Part shown: positions 17,961-26,112 of the stretch, one piece after another
How the letters are laid out: each line of letters begins with the position of its first letter
How positions within the stretch are numbered: position 1 is the stretch's first letter
Translations under genes and position numbers: made by a program
Source of the DNA: CANLBN01 sp965230205
Lineage (GTDB): Bacteria > Pseudomonadota > Gammaproteobacteria > Pseudomonadales > Cellvibrionaceae
Assembly (NCBI GenBank): GCA_965230205.1
Contig: OZ245996.1
Location: 1,054,001-1,118,000, forward strand
Reading direction: 5' to 3'
Length of the DNA stretch: 64,000 bases
Notes under the pieces: generated by a model
Database searches by the model: none
Seen by the model: only the letters and a program-made list of their open reading frames with translations
Told to the model about the DNA's origin: nothing

Positions 17961-19523
17961 ATGACACAGGCTGCCGAAGACACCTCAGTAACGACGTTTA
18001 CGGACCTCAGTTCCGAAGAACTGATTCAACACGCTCTAGAACGTGGCGAAGGAAAGCTCTCCCACACTGGCGCTTTGGTTACTGAAACTGGTGCTCGCAC
18101 TGGTCGCTCTCCAGCTGACCGCTTTATCGTTGAAGAACCCTCTACCGCAGAGGCTATTGACTGGGGCTCTGTTAACCGCCCTTTCGATGCTGATAAGTTT
18201 GACGCCCTGTGGGATCGCGTTGACGAGCATTTATCAGAGGTTGATAATTTTGTTGGCAACTATCACGTCGGTGAAGATGCAGATTATTACCTGCCGGTCA
18301 AAGTTCGCACTGAAACAGCCTGGCATAGCTTGTTTGCCTACAACATGTTCATCCGCACTGATGACTACAACCCAAAAGGCAAAGAAGAGTGGTCAATCTT
18401 CCATGCTGCTAACTTTACCTGTGTTCCTGAGCGCGATGGCACGAACTCAGAAGGAATTGTGTGTATCAATTTTGGTCAACGCAAAATCCTTATCGCCGGC
18501 ATGAAGTATGCGGGAGAAATGAAAAAATCCATGTTCTCTGTACAGAACTTCCTACTCCCTGAAAAAGATGTAATGCCAATGCATTGCTCTGCCAACGTTG
18601 GTAAAGATGGCGATACCTGCCTATTTTTCGGCCTATCTGGCACAGGTAAAACCACCCTTTCTGCTGACCCTGAGCGCTACCTGATCGGGGATGACGAGCA
18701 TGGCTGGGCTAAAGGTTCAGTATTCAATATCGAAGGTGGCTGCTACGCAAAAACAATCGACCTTAGCCAAAAAAATGAGCCTGTCATCTGGGATGCTATT
18801 CGCAATGGCGCCATTGTTGAAAATGTTGTTCACAACGATGCTAATGTTCCTGATTACACAGATACAAGCCTGACAGAAAATGGGCGCTGCTCTTACCCTC
18901 TAGAGCATGTAGACATGCGTCAAGTAGAAAACCGTGCGGGCGAGCCTAAAAATGTTATTTTCTTAACCTGTGATGTTTCCGGCGTAATTCCTCCAGTATC
19001 TATCCTCAGTAAAGAAGCAGCGGCTTATCACTTTTTATCGGGTTATACTGCACGAGTCGGCTCTACCGAGCTAGGCGCAGAAGCAGGTATCCACCCTGCA
19101 TTTTCAACCTGTTTCGGTGCACCATTTATGCCCCGCCCGGCCCGGGAATATGGCGATTTATTAATGAAGCGTATCGAAGACTTCGATGCCAAAGTATTCC
19201 TGGTTAACACTGGATGGACAGGCGGCTCTGGTGGTGCTAACGGTAAAGGCTCACGCTTCCCTATCCCTGTCACGCGCGCAGTGGTTGCTGCCATCCAAAA
19301 TGGCTCATTAAATAACGCAAGTACTGAGCACCTAGACATCTTGAATTTAGATATTCCCACTGAAATTCCTGGCGTTGATAAGCAGTATGTTAATCCACGC
19401 GAAGCTTGGGAAGACAAGGCTGAATACGATGCACAGGCCAGTAAATTGGCTGGGTTATTTGTAGAGAATATCAAAAAGTTTGATGTTAGCGATGAAGTCG
19501 CAGCAGCGGGCCCTAAAGCATAA
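17961..19523 (+). CDS. pckA: Phosphoenolpyruvate carboxykinase (ATP)
   Basis: Gluconeogenic conversion of oxaloacetate and ATP to PEP, CO2 and ADP. 520 residues. The kinase-1 P-loop GLSGTGKTTLS and following metal motif LIGDDEHGW are intact, with TGARTGRSPADRFIVEE near the N-terminus, NWTGGSGG-like TGWTGGSGG and RFPIPVTRAVV. Ribosome site AGGA lies before the ATG. An intrinsic terminator follows directly. Divergence from GTP-dependent PEPCK is clear from the motif set. Confidence 0.97.
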   Translation: MTQAAEDTSVTTFTDLSSEELIQHALERGEGKLSHTGALVTETGARTGRSPADRFIVEEPSTAEAIDWGSVNRPFDADKFDALWDRVDEHLSEVDNFVGNYHVGEDADYYLPVKVRTETAWHSLFAYNMFIRTDDYNPKGKEEWSIFHAANFTCVPERDGTNSEGIVCINFGQRKILIAGMKYAGEMKKSMFSVQNFLLPEKDVMPMHCSANVGKDGDTCLFFGLSGTGKTTLSADPERYLIGDDEHGWAKGSVFNIEGGCYAKTIDLSQKNEPVIWDAIRNGAIVENVVHNDANVPDYTDTSLTENGRCSYPLEHVDMRQVENRAGEPKNVIFLTCDVSGVIPPVSILSKEAAAYHFLSGYTARVGSTELGAEAGIHPAFSTCFGAPFMPRPAREYGDLLMKRIEDFDAKVFLVNTGWTGGSGGANGKGSRFPIPVTRAVVAAIQNGSLNNASTEHLDILNLDIPTEIPGVDKQYVNPREAWEDKAEYDAQASKLAGLFVENIKKFDVSDEVAAAGPKA

Positions 19524-19558
19524 TTTTCTTTCAAAATACATTGCTTAATTATTTCCAT

Positions 19559-19583
19559 AAAGGCCGCTATTGCGGCCTTTTTT
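19559..19583 (+). terminator. Intrinsic terminator of pckA
   Basis: Perfect stem AAAGGCCGC / GCGGCCTTT with a TATT loop, then more Ts. Lies about 35 bases after the pckA stop. Confidence 0.88.
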
Positions 19584-19602
19584 CTTAAAAAATATAATAC
19601 CT

Positions 19603-19742
19603 GAGGCCTTTGCACGGAAGATGATTTTGCTTTCAGGCAAGGCAAAAATGCACGGAAAGAGGGAGTTTATGGGTTATAAATGACCGATTGAGTACATTTT
19701 TAACGCCGCATGAGAGCAAAATGGCTTTCGTGCAAAGGTCTC
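19603..19742. mobile_element. Short inverted-repeat (MITE-like) element
   Basis: A 140-base segment bounded by 18-base inverted ends that match at 16 positions (GAGGCCTTTGCACGGAAG and, inverted, GAGACCTTTGCACGAAAG). Similarity between the two arms continues inward (ATTTTGCT(T/C)TCA...AAAAATG), so the whole element could fold on itself. It encodes nothing. I did not find a clean target duplication at the borders. It ends 19 bases before a GNAT gene. Likely a non-autonomous transposon relic or a dispersed palindromic repeat. Confidence 0.6.
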
Positions 19743-19761
19743 TCACCTTGAATAAGCAATA

Positions 19762-20229
19762 ATGTTTGATTACAACATACAAGAAGCCAAAGCTACAGAC
19801 GCGGACCTCATTGCTTCGCTATGGCAATGCATTGATGAATGCACACCAACCAGACCCTTTGGTGGCGACACATCATCAAAAATTGAACGTGCAAAAGAAA
19901 TTATTACTCACGCCATTCAATCCTCAAGCGCACACATACTCGTCGCAAAATCTGACAAAAGTATCATAGGCACCATTACAGGGCATATTTACGAGAGGCC
20001 CGCAGTGCAACTATCTGCTGTAGGCGTCATCTATAGCTTATGGGTGGCCCCTGAATACCGCAAACAGGGCGTTGGGCAAACATTAGTAGATACTATCGAA
20101 CAACGTTTAATTGTAATGGGTGCTCAAGCCTTTCAAGTAGGATGGGATACAGTTAACGAATACGCGGGTGAATGGTGGCAAAAACGTGGTTATAATCCCT
20201 ACGAAACCATCGCCAGTAAGAATGTGTAG
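19762..20229 (+). CDS. GNAT-family N-acetyltransferase
   Basis: 155 residues with the acetyl-CoA fold: central strand IYSLWVAPEYRKQGVGQTLVD, which is the V-x-P-x-x-R-x-x-G-x-G motif A, and a C-terminal YAGEWWQKRGY block. Substrate unknown. Its ATG is 19 bases past the inverted-repeat element and has only a weak ribosome site, so the element may supply or affect its promoter. The DUF4156 gene follows 33 bases later on the same strand. Confidence 0.85.
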   Translation: MFDYNIQEAKATDADLIASLWQCIDECTPTRPFGGDTSSKIERAKEIITHAIQSSSAHILVAKSDKSIIGTITGHIYERPAVQLSAVGVIYSLWVAPEYRKQGVGQTLVDTIEQRLIVMGAQAFQVGWDTVNEYAGEWWQKRGYNPYETIASKNV

Positions 20230-20262
20230 AAAACCAACTCAGACATATAGAGGCTTTTGTTG

Positions 20263-20577
20263 ATGAAGAGAATTATTGCCCTTACGCTCAGCACGGTCGC
20301 GATTACTAACTGCACTTGGGTTAATGAAAACAAAGCGGGAAGAGATGTCGCTATTACGGTAATCGATCAAGTCAGCCATTGCCAAAAAGTGGGCGATATT
20401 ACCTCCAGCGTAAAAAACAAGGTCGGCTTTATCAATCGCAATAGCGACAAGGTCATTCAAGAGTTATTGGTGCTGGCAAGAAACGAGGCCGTTAAGCTAA
20501 ACGCGAATACCATTGTGTCAAATGGCGCCCCTGTTGATGGCAAACAGACTTACCAAGCATTTTCTTGTCCTCAGTAA
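20263..20577 (+). CDS. DUF4156 small lipoprotein-like protein
   Basis: 104 residues from the ATG at 20263. The N-terminus MKRIIALTLSTVAITNC is a short export signal ending in Cys. Asn before the Cys is unusual for a lipobox, so lipidation is uncertain. The mature part matches DUF4156 (YjeI-like): CTWVNENKAG, VGFINRNSDKVIQELLVLARNEA, ANTIV and DGKQTYQAFSC. The final Cys and a mid-protein Cys (SHCQKV) could form a disulfide. Function unknown. Confidence 0.78.
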   Translation: MKRIIALTLSTVAITNCTWVNENKAGRDVAITVIDQVSHCQKVGDITSSVKNKVGFINRNSDKVIQELLVLARNEAVKLNANTIVSNGAPVDGKQTYQAFSCPQ

Positions 20578-20663
20578 CCAGAGGAGGAATATCACAAAAA
20601 ACGACAACCATTATTAACCCATCACCCATTTGGATCTGGTATAGGGCCAATGTCATTTCCCTT

Positions 20664-21653
20664 TCAAGCACTCTTTCTGAAAAATTCTTTAAGCTTTTGG
20701 ATACTCGATGATGCAGGGCCAGACCATTGCCCCACTTGATAACGCTCACTAAGCCCTTCAACTTTTTTAAGCATCTGATGGCGTTTAATTGCAGATACTA
20801 CAGCACGATCAAATTCGCCTGCCTCTACTGGCTTTTGCAAATAACGGAACACTTGGCCTTTATTAATTAAGTCAATAGCGACATTGGCATCTGTCGAATC
20901 AGCAAGAGCAATCACGGTTAAATCTGGGCGATGTTGTTTAAAAAGATTCAAGGCTTCCAATGTTTCCTGGGGATCTACCGCAATACCAATGATCGCAACA
21001 CCTACATCGGGACGAATATCTAAAATTCTAACGGCTTGAATATAAGAGCTTGCACCATACACATCGAAACCAAAACGGCGACTGATATTGCGAATAGAGT
21101 TCCGAACACTCTGATTCTTATCCATAAGAATAAACGCTGTTTTCTTATCAACAAGGGAGCTTAAAGAAGGCTTAGCAGAATTGGAAACGCTTCTCGCTGG
21201 TACAGGAAATTGCTTGATGACAGCAACGGTCTTTTCATTCTTAGCGTGATTATCGACAACTGGTGCTTCAAGAACTTGTTCTTCTGATGCTTTAGCCGCT
21301 AAAGCCACAGTCTCTTGCATATCACCAATATCCCACGGCTTACTGATATATCGGAAAATTTCACCTTCATTGATAGTATCGATAATTGCTTCTTTATCAA
21401 CATAGCCAGTCAATAAGAGGCGAACGACTTGTGGGTAACGCTGCCTGACCAATGACAATAACTCATTACCTGTCATATTAGGCATACGCTGATCACTGAC
21501 AAGAACATCTATAGGCTCTTGAGCTAAAATTTCCAACGCATCAAAACCACTGGATGCTACAAATACATCATAGTCTCGTCGAAAAACAGACTTCAAAGAG
21601 CGTAGAACCCTCTCTTCATCATCGACAAATAATAATCGGTAGCGCTTGCTCAT
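20664..21653 (-). CDS. Double-receiver response regulator
   Basis: 329 residues with two CheY-like domains and no DNA-binding or enzymatic output domain. Receiver 1 (about 5-120) is complete: DDE at 11-13, phosphoacceptor Asp54 in LVSDQRMPNMTG, and the Lys in YISKPW. Receiver 2 (about 168-295) is degenerate: the position expected to hold the acceptor Asp reads AIIGIAVDP, and the early acidic pair is DKN. A linker of ~45 residues joins them. It lies 17 bases after its partner histidine kinase and is the last gene of a four-gene operon. Output is probably by protein contact. Confidence 0.9.
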   Translation of the reverse strand: MSKRYRLLFVDDEERVLRSLKSVFRRDYDVFVASSGFDALEILAQEPIDVLVSDQRMPNMTGNELLSLVRQRYPQVVRLLLTGYVDKEAIIDTINEGEIFRYISKPWDIGDMQETVALAAKASEEQVLEAPVVDNHAKNEKTVAVIKQFPVPARSVSNSAKPSLSSLVDKKTAFILMDKNQSVRNSIRNISRRFGFDVYGASSYIQAVRILDIRPDVGVAIIGIAVDPQETLEALNLFKQHRPDLTVIALADSTDANVAIDLINKGQVFRYLQKPVEAGEFDRAVVSAIKRHQMLKKVEGLSERYQVGQWSGPASSSIQKLKEFFRKSA

Positions 21654-21670
21654 AATCGCCTCACTTTGTA

Positions 21671-23398
21671 CTACTCACTTTGATATGGAAAACTTAAGGT
21701 GATAGTCGCTCCCTCGTCTTTTTCAGATTGTACCTCAATCTGTCCTCTGTGCTCCTTAACAATCTTATAACTAATGGACATGCCTAAACCTGTACCTTCA
21801 CCGATAGGCTTGGTGGTAAAGAATGGGTCAAATATTTTGGCACGAGTTTCTGCATCCATACCTTCACCAGTATCACTGAAGATAATATTAACAGTATCGT
21901 CGATTTTTTTAACACTAATTGTGAGCTGTCCCCCAGTTTCGGGAATTGCCTGTGCCGCATTAGTAATAATATTCAGAAATACCTGATTCAGTTTTGAAGG
22001 GTTACACTCCAAAAACACATCTTCATTGTAGTCTTTGACGACAGAAACATTAGATTGCTTCAAAATACTGCTGGCGATTTTAAGTGTATTATCCAAACCT
22101 TCACAGACATCAAATCGCTCAATTAACTGGCGATCCAAACGTGAAAAGCTGCGTAGATTTTTCACCAGCTCAGAAATATCATTTAAGCCGTGAGAGCTAT
22201 CGTCCAATAATTCTTTTGCCTCACTGACGATATCATCCTGCTTCATTCGATGATATTGCCTAAGCACCTGAACCACTTGCTTACTTAAGGCCTCTTTATT
22301 ATTCGGCTTTTTAACTGCTTCGCCATACACTCCGCCCAAACCTTTCATTAAGGTATCCATACTAATGAATAAGTTATTTACAATGGAGACATTATTATTA
22401 ACATAGCCTAGCGGCGTATTAATCTCATGGGCTATGCCAGCAACCATTTGTCCTAGCGATGCCATTTTTTCTGACTGTATTAGTTGCTCTTGCGACTCCT
22501 TTACCTCTTTGTAGGCAGAGTTAATCTGCTGAGTTCGATCTTTAACCTTATCTTCTAACTGCGTATAACTGCCTCTGAGCTTCATTGCAAAATAAAATGC
22601 AACGAATAATGCCAGCAAGCCATAACCAATAATCGCATAACTACGTAGCTGTCCATCGTTAGCAGAAGACACTAAATAATTTTCTGTATATAAGCCATCT
22701 AATTTAGATAAGGTTTTTTCAGAATCAATAGCTAATGCATTCTGCAAATAGTTTTGAGTTTGTTCTTGTTCGTCAACAACAGCAATAACATGAGAGTTGT
22801 ATTCCAACAAAGGGATTTCATTAGAAAATAAAGGCAACAAATCCAAAATTTTACGTACATTATCCTGAATAATATCAGCCTGTTCTTTATCGCCATACAA
22901 AGACCAACGGTAAAGTGCCTGATTAATCTTTTTTAGTAACGATGCATCACCTTCTGGCTTATTTTCAAGAGTTGAAATTAATTCATCGCCCAAAGGAGGT
23001 GCATATTTAATTGAGTTACGCAAAACCGCATTATGAGATTTAAAACTTTCAACCAAATCAATCTTTAAATTAATTTGCTCCTCATATTCGCGCAAGGCAT
23101 CAGCAAGAGGGACATCGGTATCGAGATAACGAGCAATATTCGATTTTTTTAATTTTGAAAAGCTATCGCTTAACAATACACTTTTTCTAGCAAGCTCATC
23201 ATAATCTGCCTGTAGACCATAACGGGACTTGAGTAATAATACATTAAGACCAGCATCTGTCTGCTTTAGCTGGTTCATCAAGTTTACACTTACCATATAG
23301 TTTTCATGCGCAGACTCTTCAGCATTTTTATGATAAAAAACACCCAGCGCTATACCTGTTATTAACAGTAAGGAAAGTAGAAGTACATTTATTTTCAT
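21671..23398 (-). CDS. Sensor histidine kinase with DAHL-type helical sensor
   Basis: 575 residues. Membrane segments at about 4-22 and 252-272 bracket an all-helical periplasmic sensor whose FKSHNAVLRNSIKYAP motif (about 119-134) is the signature I associate with DAHL domains. A coiled coil leads to the dimerisation helix with His324 in MVAGIAHEINTPLG. The ATPase domain has NIITNAAQAI, DTGEGMD and GTGLGMS. A complete, likely active kinase. It starts 2 bases after the cytochrome gene ends and is followed by the double-receiver regulator. The ligand is unknown. Confidence 0.92.
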   Translation of the reverse strand: MKINVLLLSLLLITGIALGVFYHKNAEESAHENYMVSVNLMNQLKQTDAGLNVLLLKSRYGLQADYDELARKSVLLSDSFSKLKKSNIARYLDTDVPLADALREYEEQINLKIDLVESFKSHNAVLRNSIKYAPPLGDELISTLENKPEGDASLLKKINQALYRWSLYGDKEQADIIQDNVRKILDLLPLFSNEIPLLEYNSHVIAVVDEQEQTQNYLQNALAIDSEKTLSKLDGLYTENYLVSSANDGQLRSYAIIGYGLLALFVAFYFAMKLRGSYTQLEDKVKDRTQQINSAYKEVKESQEQLIQSEKMASLGQMVAGIAHEINTPLGYVNNNVSIVNNLFISMDTLMKGLGGVYGEAVKKPNNKEALSKQVVQVLRQYHRMKQDDIVSEAKELLDDSSHGLNDISELVKNLRSFSRLDRQLIERFDVCEGLDNTLKIASSILKQSNVSVVKDYNEDVFLECNPSKLNQVFLNIITNAAQAIPETGGQLTISVKKIDDTVNIIFSDTGEGMDAETRAKIFDPFFTTKPIGEGTGLGMSISYKIVKEHRGQIEVQSEKDEGATITLSFPYQSE

Positions 23399-23400
23399 TA

Positions 23401-24369
23401 TTATTTGCCTCCCTTAGGCAGGTCACCGGGCAGTGTTTTCAAAAATTCAATAATTGCATCCTTATGGGCATCCGGCACTTGGCGCCCCAGTTGAAATTCC
23501 GTCATGATATCAATGGCCTCACGTAGCGTACGTACAGAACCGTTATGAAAATAAGGCGGAGTTAGTACCGCCAAGCGCAAACTGGGGACTTTAAACACGC
23601 GCTTATCCCATTCGTTGCCAGTCACAGCAAAACGCCCCATATCGGTACCAAAACCTTTCAGCAAATTAATATCCTTCAATACACCAACTTTTTGGAATAA
23701 GTTGCCACCAACATTTGCCCCCTGGTGACAACTCACACAACCATAGGATTTAAAGTATTGATAGCCCAGCTTCGCTTGTTGGCTAATAGCGCTAGCGTCT
23801 CCCTTTAAATAACGATCAAAAGGAGAATTCGGCGTCAATAGAGTGCGTTCATACTCAGCAATGGCATGCTGAATATCTTGACCATTAATTGTACGGCCAT
23901 ATATATTTTGAAATCTTTCAGCGTAGTCATCCGTTTCCTTTAGCTTTTCTGTCATTTGATCCCAAGAGTCCATACCCATCACTTTCGGGTTTTTCACCAC
24001 CATCAAAACTTGATCATCCAGCGTATCGACACGACCATCCCACAACTGACGAAAATTGAGTGCTGAGTTGTAGACTGTTGGGGAATTGCGCTTATTTAGC
24101 TGGCCATTAATGCCTCTTGATTTATCCAAAAAATCAACGCCTGCACGATCAAGAAAATGACAGCTTTCACAGGACAAGGAATTATCTTTCGACAAACGGA
24201 CATCCGAAAATAGCAGCTTACCAAGTGCTGCTTTATCTGGATCATGGGGCAGAGAACTGGGAATAGGTAAAATAGGCTCTACAGCAAACACTGCTTGAGA
24301 CATTAACAAACATCCAATTGATAAACCTACGTTATAGGTTCGTCTAAGAAATAATGTAGTACCTAACAT
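23401..24369 (-). CDS. Dihaem cytochrome c peroxidase / MauG-family protein
   Basis: 322 residues from the ATG at 24367-24369, which has GAGG six bases upstream; the frame extends 12 codons further without support. Signal peptide ends near VFAVEP. Two c-type haem sites: CESCH (67-71) and CVSCHQG (211-215). Family blocks LGKLLFSDVRLS, NSPTVYNSALN, LWDGRV, AIAEYERTLLTPNSPFDRY and TPPYFHNGSV are in order. Could reduce H2O2 in the periplasm or oxidise a partner. Lies between a polytopic membrane protein and a histidine kinase, an unusual pairing. Confidence 0.9.
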   Translation of the reverse strand: MLGTTLFLRRTYNVGLSIGCLLMSQAVFAVEPILPIPSSLPHDPDKAALGKLLFSDVRLSKDNSLSCESCHFLDRAGVDFLDKSRGINGQLNKRNSPTVYNSALNFRQLWDGRVDTLDDQVLMVVKNPKVMGMDSWDQMTEKLKETDDYAERFQNIYGRTINGQDIQHAIAEYERTLLTPNSPFDRYLKGDASAISQQAKLGYQYFKSYGCVSCHQGANVGGNLFQKVGVLKDINLLKGFGTDMGRFAVTGNEWDKRVFKVPSLRLAVLTPPYFHNGSVRTLREAIDIMTEFQLGRQVPDAHKDAIIEFLKTLPGDLPKGGK

Positions 24370-24380
24370 AAAAAACCTCG

Positions 24381-25556
24381 TCAATGCGTAGTGGTAAGCA
24401 ACCAAGCTTTACGCATCAAATAATAGATCACAAAAAACAATATTAACGAAACGCAATAAATTAAAGTCACATAAAGTGCATTAATCATAGGGCGCGGATG
24501 CAAATTAGAGAACCAGGTATTTATTTTGGCAGGTCCATGAATAGCCATAACAAATAGGCTGACAATGATTGCAATATGCCCAATGGCATCTACTTTTCCA
24601 AAGTCATATATGGCAGCAATAAAGACGGCGGCCAGAAAGAGTGCAATTGAAACAAAACCAATACCTGAAACAGCAATTAATAAAAAAGCCAATAAGAACT
24701 CACTAGCACCAGCTAAGTCCATAAATGACTCTTTGGTTAAACCCATTGTCAAATGCGGGAATCGCTCTAACAAAGGGTAAGTCCAATCGGGGTAAACAAA
24801 CTTTTCAATACTAGCCCACTGCAATGTGAATGATATAGAGATATAAAGTACTAGATAGCGAATAGCCTGATCATGCTTGTCAGGGGAGATAGAAGATAAA
24901 ATGATAAAAACGGCAATCCCCAAAAAAATCATATAGTCCGACAAATGGAAAAAACCATAGTGGTATGCACTATATCCCCAGAGGATAAAAATGCCGGCAC
25001 CGGCATAACGAGCGGTTCTCTCGGTGAATAGCGAAGCGATCATTACTATGTGCAAACCACCAATCCATAAACTTTGGTGTTTCAATTCAGGTGTTAATAC
25101 AACATCGCCAATCACCCATATGGATGTAAAAAAGACAAGTAATGTATTACGCAGCATTTGGAATTCATAATTGCGAGGCAGCTTCTCTATAAGAAGAGCG
25201 CGATAACCTTCTATCATGACATTCGCTTTAACCATCTTTCTATCCAGCCAAGCAATCACAAACACCAAAAGAATGGATAGGCCTGTAATTAAATAAAAAG
25301 ACGGTGTCATCACAGCGCCTATACCTCTAGGCTCAGCAACAACATCATAAGGAGAGAACCACTTCACATGGGCACTTGCTGATGAAGCGATAAATAATAA
25401 CATTGCGATGAAAGTAACGCTCTTTATCACAAGATTACGATGTAAAGAACGGTTAAAATTAGTATATGCCATCCAGCATTGATCAAAAACGCGACAATTT
25501 GACACTCGGTAACTCACTTTTTTAATTGGAAAAAATTGCAGTAAGGTACTGTCCAT
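24381..25556 (-). CDS. Polytopic membrane protein, DoxX-like, unknown function
   Basis: Up to 391 residues with roughly eight to ten hydrophobic spans. After a likely signal (NLVIKSVTFIAMLLFIASSASA) the mature end reads AHVKWFSPYDV, a motif I have seen in similarly placed bacterial membrane proteins but cannot tie to a function. The later half (GASEFLLAFLLIAVSGIGF...DFGKVDAIGHIAIIVSLF) has a DoxX-like character. The start is uncertain: ATG at 25556 or 25472, neither with a strong ribosome site. First gene of the operon with the dihaem peroxidase, kinase and regulator; an electron-transfer role is inference. Confidence 0.6.
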   Translation of the reverse strand: MDSTLLQFFPIKKVSYRVSNCRVFDQCWMAYTNFNRSLHRNLVIKSVTFIAMLLFIASSASAHVKWFSPYDVVAEPRGIGAVMTPSFYLITGLSILLVFVIAWLDRKMVKANVMIEGYRALLIEKLPRNYEFQMLRNTLLVFFTSIWVIGDVVLTPELKHQSLWIGGLHIVMIASLFTERTARYAGAGIFILWGYSAYHYGFFHLSDYMIFLGIAVFIILSSISPDKHDQAIRYLVLYISISFTLQWASIEKFVYPDWTYPLLERFPHLTMGLTKESFMDLAGASEFLLAFLLIAVSGIGFVSIALFLAAVFIAAIYDFGKVDAIGHIAIIVSLFVMAIHGPAKINTWFSNLHPRPMINALYVTLIYCVSLILFFVIYYLMRKAWLLTTTH

Positions 25557-26112
25557 TTAAAACACAAACAACAAGCCTCTAATAATAACGGATTTACGCA
25601 AGAGGATCTTGTGATATTCGCTTAAAAAAAACCCAGCACCCTTTTATTGATTTTTTTGTGACACGATTCACATAGAAAAGCGAATACGATAGACACTTCA
25701 AATATTTAAATTAGCAGCAATTACCATTCCTTAAAAAATAATAAGCTACAAAATTTTTTTACCCTGTAAAGATTTTCACACGGATTTATTATAAATTTGT
25801 TAAAAATGGCTACAGCAATAACATTTGGAAGGATTAACTTATTAAACTTGGAATAAAAAATGTCGTTTTTTTCTACAGACAAACTTGTTTTCAATGTGCT
25901 TTATTATTGGTCTCAAGCACTAAAAAGAAGCGATACTGTCGTTCTTTTACACAATAAGTGACTGCAAAGATATCAACTGTAAAAAATAATTTTTCTCGGG
26001 AATAATCAGCTAAGGAAAAGAAAATAGGTTAATAAACTGAACGTTTATAACAAAATATTGAAAAAGCAGCATAAAAATTTAAAAACAACGAAATATTTTC
26101 ATTTGTTATTAA
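25557..26112. other. 556-base AT-rich regulatory region
   Basis: Non-coding stretch between the RND gene stop and the start of the membrane-protein operon, both on the minus strand. Very AT-rich, with no gene-like frame. It contains one clear regulatory site (25657-25672, listed separately). Confidence 0.55.
25657..25672 (-). promoter_or_regulatory. CRP/Vfr-like operator upstream of the peroxidase-kinase operon
   Basis: TGTGA-CACGAT-TCACA matches the CRP consensus half-sites (TGTGA N6 TCACA) exactly on both sides. It is centred about 108 bases before the first possible start at 25556, suitable for activation if the promoter is in between. Binding by a CRP-family protein is inference from consensus. 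Confidence 0.6.

Noticed and set aside
19043..19645. Minus-strand frame of 200 codons overlapping pckA
   Set aside because: Antisense to the conserved end of pckA and through its terminator; no family features.
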